A stretch of 11,554 bases of DNA from an uncultured Clostridium sp. (GTDB lineage: Bacteria; Bacillota; Clostridia; Clostridiales; Clostridiaceae), in the NCBI GenBank assembly GCA_934777095.1, contig CAKVNP010000032.1, positions 1 through 11,554 of the forward strand, in the 5' to 3' direction. Under the pieces are notes generated by a model that saw only the letters and a program-made list of their open reading frames with translations, did not search any database and was not told where the DNA came from. The position numbers were made by a program, and so were the translations under genes. Numbering within the stretch: the stretch's first letter is position 1; every line of letters begins with the position of its first letter. This document shows, piece by piece, positions 7,621-11,554 of this stretch.

Positions 7621-9663
7621 ATGAAAAAATTTAAAAGAAAACTTAATCATATTTCAGTACCACTCTGTATTGTAGCTTCTTTATTAATTAATTTTTTAAT
7701 AGAAGTCTGTAGCAGACGTTCTTTAGTACAAGCTCTTCAATATCTATTTACTAGTCCAAAAGTATTCTTATATAATTCATTAATTATACTTTTAACATTT
7801 TCAATTGTATTTCTAGTAAAAAGAAGAGTCTTTTTATTTAAAGTAATTACAACAATATGGTTAGGATTTGGAGTCACAAATGGAATAATTTTAAGTAATA
7901 GGGTTACACCTTTTACAGCCATAGATTTCGCACTACTAAAATCTTGTTTATCTATAATGAATAATTATCTAAATAAATTCCAATTGGTGCTTATAGTCGC
8001 TGCTTTAGTTTTACTAGTTGTCTTCTTTATTCATTCATTCTTATATGCACCTAAATTTAAAGGCAAAATAAATTATTTAAAAAACTCTTGCTGTATTTTA
8101 GCCTTTATAGGAAGTTTTTATTTAGTTACTGAAGTAGCCGTTAAAACTAATGTAGTTGCCACTTACTTTGGAAACATCGCATTTGCTTATTTAGATTACG
8201 GTTTTCCATACTGCTTCTCAAATACAGTCATTAACACAGGTATAGACAGACCTACTAACTACTCTGAAGAAACTATTGATCATATATTATCATCAGATCC
8301 TAAAGAAACCGCTGACAATAAAGATTCCATTTTACTTGCCAACGGAGGAACATCTGATTCTAAAATAGCGGCCTCAGTTTCTACGCCAAATATAATTTTC
8401 CTTCAACTAGAATCATTCTTTGATCCAACACTAGTTAAAGGAGTTACTTTCTCTAGCGATCCAATACCAAACTTCAGAAAGTTATCACAGGATTATTCAG
8501 CTGGCTATTTAAATGTACCTTCTGTAGGAGCTGGTACAGCCAATACTGAATTTGAAATTATTTCAGGTATGAGCCTTGATTTCTTTGGCCCTGGTGAGTA
8601 CCCATATAAAACTATCTTAAAGAAAACTACTTGCGAAAGCGTAAATTACGATTTAAAGAGTTTAGGTTACTCTACTCACGCAATTCACAACAATAAGGGT
8701 ACATTCTACAGCAGAAATAAAGTATTCCCAATGTTAGGCTTCGATACATTTACCTCTGTAGAATTTATGGCCGATACAAGTGAAACTACACCTTTAGGCT
8801 GGCAAAAGGATGATATCCTAACAAATGAAATAATGGATGTATTAAATTCTACTCCAGACCAAGATTTTGTTTACACAATTTCAGTTCAAGGACATGGTGC
8901 ATATCCAGAATATCAAGTATTAGAAAATCCAGAAATCACAGTAGGTGGAATTGACGATGAAGGCTTAAGATATTCTTATGAATACTATGTAAATGAAATC
9001 CACGAAATGGACAAGTTTGTCGGCCAATTAATCGATACACTTTCAAATTATGATGAAGATGTTATCTTAGTTATGTATGGTGACCACTTACCTAGCCTTA
9101 GCATTGATGCTGAAGATCTAGAAAATGGCGATATTTATCAAACAGAATACGTAATGTGGGATAATATGAACCTTCCAAAAGAAGATAAAACAATTGAAGC
9201 ATTCCAGCTTACCTCTGAAGTACTTGATAAATTTAATATTCATAATGGTACACTAATTAAATACCATCAAGATTATCAAGAAACAAGCGATTATATGGAT
9301 AATCTAAAATTATTACAATATGATATGCTATACGGTGAACAATATGTATATGGTGGAATAAATCCTTACGAAAAGACAGATTTAAGAATGGGAGTAAAAG
9401 ACATCTCAATAACAGATACTTACGAATCCGGTGGACAGATTTATGTTAAAGGAAATAACTTTACAGCCTTTAGCAAAGTCTATATCAACGATTCAGCCGA
9501 AAACACAGTATACCTAAATCCAACTACGTTATTAGTAGAAAAAGACGATCTTAAGCCAGAAGATTCAATCGTAGTAAAACAAATGACCGAATCAAACCAC
9601 GCTTTAGGTATTACAGATCCATTTGTCTACAATCCACCACTTCAACAAGCATTAAATGAATAA
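7621..9663 (+). CDS. LTA-synthase-family membrane phosphoglycerol transferase (sulfatase fold), second paralogue
   Basis: 680 aa, collinear with the protein at 5362-7434 and highly similar through the catalytic core; both read DPIPNFRKL and MSLDFFGPGEYPY. Five predicted helices (about 11-28, 48-67, 71-90, 121-143, 155-172) anchor an extracellular sulfatase-fold domain. The catalytic set is complete: Glu264, Thr306 in GAGTANTEFE, His356/Tyr363/Arg365, His425 and Asp488-His489. The C-terminal tail (588-668) again has an IPT/TIG-like pattern (VKGNNFTAFSKVYIN) but has diverged more than the core, as has the membrane part. GGAGG lies 8 nt before the ATG. A terminator on each side indicates a separate transcript. 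Listeria has a primase/synthase LTA pair, which makes divided roles conceivable, but that comparison is an analogy only. Confidence 0.88.
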   Translation: MKKFKRKLNHISVPLCIVASLLINFLIEVCSRRSLVQALQYLFTSPKVFLYNSLIILLTFSIVFLVKRRVFLFKVITTIWLGFGVTNGIILSNRVTPFTAIDFALLKSCLSIMNNYLNKFQLVLIVAALVLLVVFFIHSFLYAPKFKGKINYLKNSCCILAFIGSFYLVTEVAVKTNVVATYFGNIAFAYLDYGFPYCFSNTVINTGIDRPTNYSEETIDHILSSDPKETADNKDSILLANGGTSDSKIAASVSTPNIIFLQLESFFDPTLVKGVTFSSDPIPNFRKLSQDYSAGYLNVPSVGAGTANTEFEIISGMSLDFFGPGEYPYKTILKKTTCESVNYDLKSLGYSTHAIHNNKGTFYSRNKVFPMLGFDTFTSVEFMADTSETTPLGWQKDDILTNEIMDVLNSTPDQDFVYTISVQGHGAYPEYQVLENPEITVGGIDDEGLRYSYEYYVNEIHEMDKFVGQLIDTLSNYDEDVILVMYGDHLPSLSIDAEDLENGDIYQTEYVMWDNMNLPKEDKTIEAFQLTSEVLDKFNIHNGTLIKYHQDYQETSDYMDNLKLLQYDMLYGEQYVYGGINPYEKTDLRMGVKDISITDTYESGGQIYVKGNNFTAFSKVYINDSAENTVYLNPTTLLVEKDDLKPEDSIVVKQMTESNHALGITDPFVYNPPLQQALNE

Positions 9664-9669
9664 TGAACT

Positions 9670-9698
9670 AAAAGTCGAGTATATGCTCGACTTTTATT
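9670..9698 (+). terminator. Rho-independent terminator after the second LTA-synthase-family gene
   Basis: AAAAGTCGAG (9670-9679) and CTCGACTTTT (9686-9695) form a perfect 10-bp stem with a 6-nt loop. The stem ends in a T-run and starts 6 nt after the stop codon. Confidence 0.8.
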
Positions 9699-9705
9699 CT
9701 TCTCT

Positions 9706-9824
9706 GCAATAAATTATCCAAAAGATAATTTTGAGCTTCCTCTCTTGACGCAGTCACCATCCCCTCCTCCGCAATAAATTATCCAAAGGATAATTTTGAG
9801 CTTCCCTCTTGACGCAGTCACCAT
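9706..9824. repeat. Tandem duplication, 65-bp period, with internal palindrome
   Basis: Copy 1 (9706-9760) and copy 2 (9771-9824) differ by one substitution and one inserted base; a C-rich 10-nt spacer (cccctcctcc) separates them. Each starts GCAATAAATTATCC and ends GACGCAGTCACCAT. Inside is a dyad: copy 2 has perfect 8-nt arms, AATTATCC AAA GGATAATT, and copy 1 carries one mismatch there. On the minus strand the spacer reads GGAGGAGGGG directly before an ATG, so the element could mimic a translation start. No function is recognised. It looks like a dispersed intergenic repeat family, which is inference. Confidence 0.85.
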
Positions 9825-9827
9825 ACT

Positions 9828-9926
9828 CTGCCGCAGGCTTTCCACTTGCTCTAGCAACATTCACTTGGCTGCCAGGCCACCTTTCACTTGCTCGCAACAT
9901 TCACTTGCCCTAGGCACCTTTCACTT
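9828..9926. repeat. Array of four to five mini-hairpins joined by near-identical 8-nt linkers
   Basis: Read on the plus strand, short dyads occur at 9828-9836 (CTGCCGCAG), 9846-9857 (TTGC/GCAA), 9866-9879 (TGGC/GCCA), 9888-9897 (TTGC/GCAA) and 9906-9916 (TGCC/GGCA). The linkers between the last four are CATTCACT, CCTTTCAC and CATTCACT, and CCTTTCACT follows the last dyad. The pattern alternates with a double-unit period of 40-42 bp. Stems of the second and fourth units differ by a G-C to C-G swap that keeps pairing. G+C over 9721-9900 is about 48% by hand count. No promoter or product is recognised, and each 4-bp stem alone would be only marginally stable as RNA. Confidence 0.65.
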
Positions 9927-9946
9927 TTTTCCCAAGTTTAAGGTAT

Positions 9947-9982
9947 AAAAAAAGAGAGAATGCATCTAAAATACACTCCCTC
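9947..9982 (-). terminator. Rho-independent terminator after galE
   Basis: On the minus strand GAGGGAGTGTAT (9971-9982) pairs with ATGCATTCTCTC (9954-9965) over 12 bp with three G-U wobbles, around the 5-nt loop TTTAG. Seven Ts follow (9947-9953). It ends 29 nt after the galE stop. Confidence 0.75.
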
Positions 9983-10011
9983 AATAAAAGCTTGTACCCT
10001 ACAAGGAAAAA

Positions 10012-11022
10012 CTAATTATATCCCTTTGGATTTTGGCTCTGCCATCTCCAAGAATCTTCACACATTTCATCGATTCCTCTTTCAGCTTTCCATCCTAATT
10101 CCTTATTAGCCTTAGCTGGATCAGCGTAACATACTGCTACATCGCCAGGTCTTCTATCAACTATTTTGTAAGGAATTTCTCTTCCTGATGCTTTGCTGAA
10201 TGCTTTAACAACATCTAATACAGAGTATCCATTACCAGTTCCTAAGTTATAAGTAACTAATCCTGGCTTTTCAGCTAATTTCTTTAATGCTTTAACATGT
10301 CCATTAGCTAAATCTACTACGTGGATATAATCTCTAACCCCTGTTCCATCATGAGTTGGATAATCATTTCCAAATACGCTTAATTCCTTTAATTGTCCAA
10401 CTGCAACCTTTGTAATGAAAGGCATTAAGTTGTTTGGAATTCCATTTGGATCTTCTCCAATAGTTCCACTCTTATGAGCTCCTACTGGATTGAAGTATCT
10501 TAATAAAGCAACATTTAATGTTGGATCTGCTTTACATATATCTCTTAACATATCTTCTATCATTAATTTAGTTTGACCATATGGATTTGTAGCCGATAAT
10601 GGTGATTCTTCAGTTATTGGAACAACCTTTGCATCTCCATATACTGTAGCTGATGAACTAAATACAAAGTTCTTACAGTTATATTTTCTCATAACCTTTA
10701 ACATTACTAATGCACTTGTTAAGTTATTATAGTAATATTCTAATGGTTTAGCTACTGATTCACCAACAGCTTTTAATGCTGCAAAATGAATAACTGAATC
10801 TATATTATTTTCCTTAAATACTTTTTCTGTTTCTTCTTCACTAGTTAAATCAACATTATAAAACTTTACTGATTTACCTGTTATGTTTTCTATTCTTTCT
10901 TTAACTACTTCTTTACTGTTACATAAATTATCTGCAATAACTACTTCGTAACCATTTTCTAGTAATTCCACTGCTGTATGACTTCCTATATAACCCATTC
11001 CACCTGATACTAATACTGCCAT
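10012..11022 (-). CDS. galE: UDP-glucose 4-epimerase GalE
   Basis: A 336-aa short-chain dehydrogenase/reductase of the extended type that interconverts UDP-glucose and UDP-galactose using bound NAD. The Rossmann motif is G7-G8-M9-G10-Y11-I12-G13. The catalytic set is Ser124 in SSSATVYG with Tyr148-x-x-x-Lys152 in [19 protein letters not shown] and the C-terminal RPGDVA substrate-binding block are also present. The length matches E. coli GalE (338 aa). An in-frame TTG at 11026-11028 would add ME, but it lies 2 nt from the GGAGG at 11031-11035; the ATG at 11020-11022 is 8 nt away and is preferred. The gene is monocistronic, with its own promoter candidate and terminator. It probably supplies UDP-Gal for the glycans assembled by this locus. 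Some family members also accept UDP-GlcNAc; that cannot be judged here. Confidence 0.95.
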   Translation of the reverse strand: MAVLVSGGMGYIGSHTAVELLENGYEVVIADNLCNSKEVVKERIENITGKSVKFYNVDLTSEEETEKVFKENNIDSVIHFAALKAVGESVAKPLEYYYNNLTSALVMLKVMRKYNCKNFVFSSSATVYGDAKVVPITEESPLSATNPYGQTKLMIEDMLRDICKADPTLNVALLRYFNPVGAHKSGTIGEDPNGIPNNLMPFITKVAVGQLKELSVFGNDYPTHDGTGVRDYIHVVDLANGHVKALKKLAEKPGLVTYNLGTGNGYSVLDVVKAFSKASGREIPYKIVDRRPGDVAVCYADPAKANKELGWKAERGIDEMCEDSWRWQSQNPKGYN

Positions 11023-11030
11023 CTCCAAAT

Positions 11031-11035
11031 CCTCC
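11031..11035 (-). promoter_or_regulatory. Ribosome binding site that selects the galE ATG
   Basis: GGAGG on the minus strand is 8 nt from ATG 11022 but only 2 nt from the in-frame TTG 11028, favouring the shorter protein. Confidence 0.75.
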
Positions 11036-11069
11036 TACATATCATTATTTAACAATGTTTACATTTACA

Positions 11070-11098
11070 ATTATATACTTAATAAAAAAAAATGCAAA
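11070..11098 (-). promoter_or_regulatory. galE promoter candidate
   Basis: On the minus strand TATAAT (11070-11075) lies about 48 nt upstream of the galE ATG. The -35 would be TTTGCA (11093-11098, 17-nt spacer) or TTGCAT (11092-11097, 16-nt spacer); both are partial matches. An A/T tract fills the spacer. The next terminator upstream (11147-11174) means galE needs its own promoter here. Confidence 0.5.
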
Positions 11099-11146
11099 CT
11101 TTATTAAATAATTTAATAAACTTTTTATCTATTTTTACAAGCTAAC

Positions 11147-11174
11147 AAAAAAATTCCCCAACCAGGGGAATTTT
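11147..11174 (-). terminator. Rho-independent terminator after the UDP-GlcNAc 2-epimerase gene
   Basis: AAAATTCCCC (11150-11159) and GGGGAATTTT (11165-11174) form a perfect 10-bp stem with a 5-nt loop. On the minus strand the stem is followed directly by a T-run, so it ends transcription from the wecB-like gene about 150 nt after its stop. The plus-strand tail is shorter, and no plus-strand gene needs it. Confidence 0.8.
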
Positions 11175-11180
11175 CACCTT

Positions 11181-11251
11181 AATTCATAATTCATAATTCA
11201 TAATTCATAATTCATAATTCATAATTCATAATCCATAATCCATAAATTCAT
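11181..11251. repeat. Heptanucleotide tandem repeat (AATTCAT)n
   Basis: Seven perfect AATTCAT units (11181-11229) are followed by two AATCCAT variants (11230-11243) and an 8-nt unit AAATTCAT (11244-11251). The repeat lies between the wecB-like stop and its terminator, so it would be transcribed in the 3' untranslated part of that message. On the minus strand the unit is ATGAATT; all frames meet stops, so it is not coding. The remaining 11252-11325 holds nothing I can identify. Confidence 0.9.
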
Positions 11252-11325
11252 AATTAATTAAAAGTCTTATCCTAAATTTAATGCCTCACGCTGCTGCATA
11301 TTAATTTACATAAGCTATTCCATTT

Positions 11326-11554
11326 TTAATTCTTAAAGTGTTTTACTATATGCTCAACTATTCTTTTACAAGCTTTCCCATCACCATACGGGTTCACTGC
11401 ATGTGCCATCTTTTCATAAGCTGTTTTATCATTAACTAATTCATTAGCCATTTCAAAGATTCTTTCTCTTTTAATTCCAGCAAGCTTTACGGTACCGGCT
11501 TCTACTGCTTCTGGTCTTTCAGTTTCAGTTCTTAAAACTATTACTGGCTTACCA
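11326..11554 (-). CDS. wecB: UDP-N-acetylglucosamine 2-epimerase, C-terminal fragment (5' end outside window)
   Basis: Seventy-five codons ending in TAA at 11326-11328, beginning GKPVIVLRTETERPE and continuing EAGTVKLAG, NPYGDGKACKRI and HIVKHF. The blocks (L)R-x-x-T-E-R-P-E, E-A-G-x-x-K-L-x-G and N-P-Y-G-D-G are the conserved C-terminal signature of non-hydrolysing WecB/MnaA epimerases. These interconvert UDP-GlcNAc and UDP-ManNAc in the cytoplasm for wall teichoic acid linkage units or other surface glycans. The family normally has about 370-380 residues, so about 300 lie beyond the window. The gene points the same way as galE but is separated from it by a terminator. ManNAc use is consistent with the neighbouring surface-polysaccharide genes. 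Confidence 0.9.
   Translation of the reverse strand, partial: GKPVIVLRTETERPEAVEAGTVKLAGIKRERIFEMANELVNDKTAYEKMAHAVNPYGDGKACKRIVEHIVKHFKN

Noticed and set aside
7737..7922. Minus-strand 61-codon frame within the second LTA-synthase gene
   Set aside because: It lies inside a strongly supported membrane-domain coding region and has no independent support.
9668..9760. Minus-strand 30-codon frame (MVTASREEAQNY...) starting in repeat copy 1 behind GGAGGAGGGG, and a 36-codon frame starting in copy 2
   Set aside because: The ribosome-binding-like sequence is striking. However, the two repeat copies are read in different frames, the first frame runs through the ltaS-like terminator hairpin, and no promoter is seen. 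More likely a by-product of the repeat.
9706..9926. CRISPR array
   Set aside because: Repeats of differing length, no constant 25-40-nt repeat with unique spacers of equal size, and no cas genes nearby.

Overview
The window is AT-rich (roughly 30% G+C). Its Shine-Dalgarno sequences are strong (GGAGG / AAGGAGG), its genes are tightly packed and its start codons are mostly ATG. Together with the protein families this suggests a low-GC Firmicute, most likely Clostridium sensu stricto; that assignment is inference, because no rRNA or other phylogenetic marker is present. The window is a cell-surface polysaccharide locus.

Layout. Positions 1-5185 form a minus-strand operon, transcribed from about 5230 towards position 1 and leaving the window. 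From 5' to 3' it holds a frameshifted family-2 glycosyltransferase (GT), a rhamnosyltransferase-like GT, a Wzy/O-antigen-ligase-type polymerase, a second rhamnosyltransferase-like GT, a COG1216-type GT, and the first 14 codons of a probable Wzx-type flippase. The inferred scheme is classic Wzx/Wzy assembly: GTs extend a lipid-linked repeat unit inside the cell, Wzx flips it and Wzy polymerises it outside. A good extended -10 promoter lies at 5237-5265.

Divergently, on the plus strand (5362-9663), lie two tandem paralogues of the LTA-synthase / phosphoglycerol-transferase family. Each has five predicted membrane helices, an extracellular sulfatase-fold domain with the catalytic residues intact, and an extra C-terminal beta-rich domain resembling IPT/TIG. 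Each has its own ribosome binding site and its own hairpin terminator, and the second has its own promoter candidate.

The stretch 9664-10011 has no convincing gene but is structurally rich. It contains the terminator of the second LTA-synthase gene, a 65-bp tandem duplication with an internal palindrome, an array of very short hairpins joined by near-identical 8-nt linkers, and the galE terminator. Its centre is about 48% G+C by hand count, far above its surroundings. This is the least explained part of the window.

Beyond it, on the minus strand, are galE (UDP-glucose 4-epimerase, complete) and the last 75 codons of a wecB/mnaA-type UDP-GlcNAc 2-epimerase. Both supply sugar nucleotides for surface glycans. 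They are separated by a terminator and a heptanucleotide tandem repeat. Two start codons are best moved from the longest reading frame on ribosome-binding-site grounds: the GT at 3319-4176 (TTG) and galE (ATG at 11022). The GT at 4195-5185 appears to carry a 5-nt deletion in its first nucleotide-binding strand.
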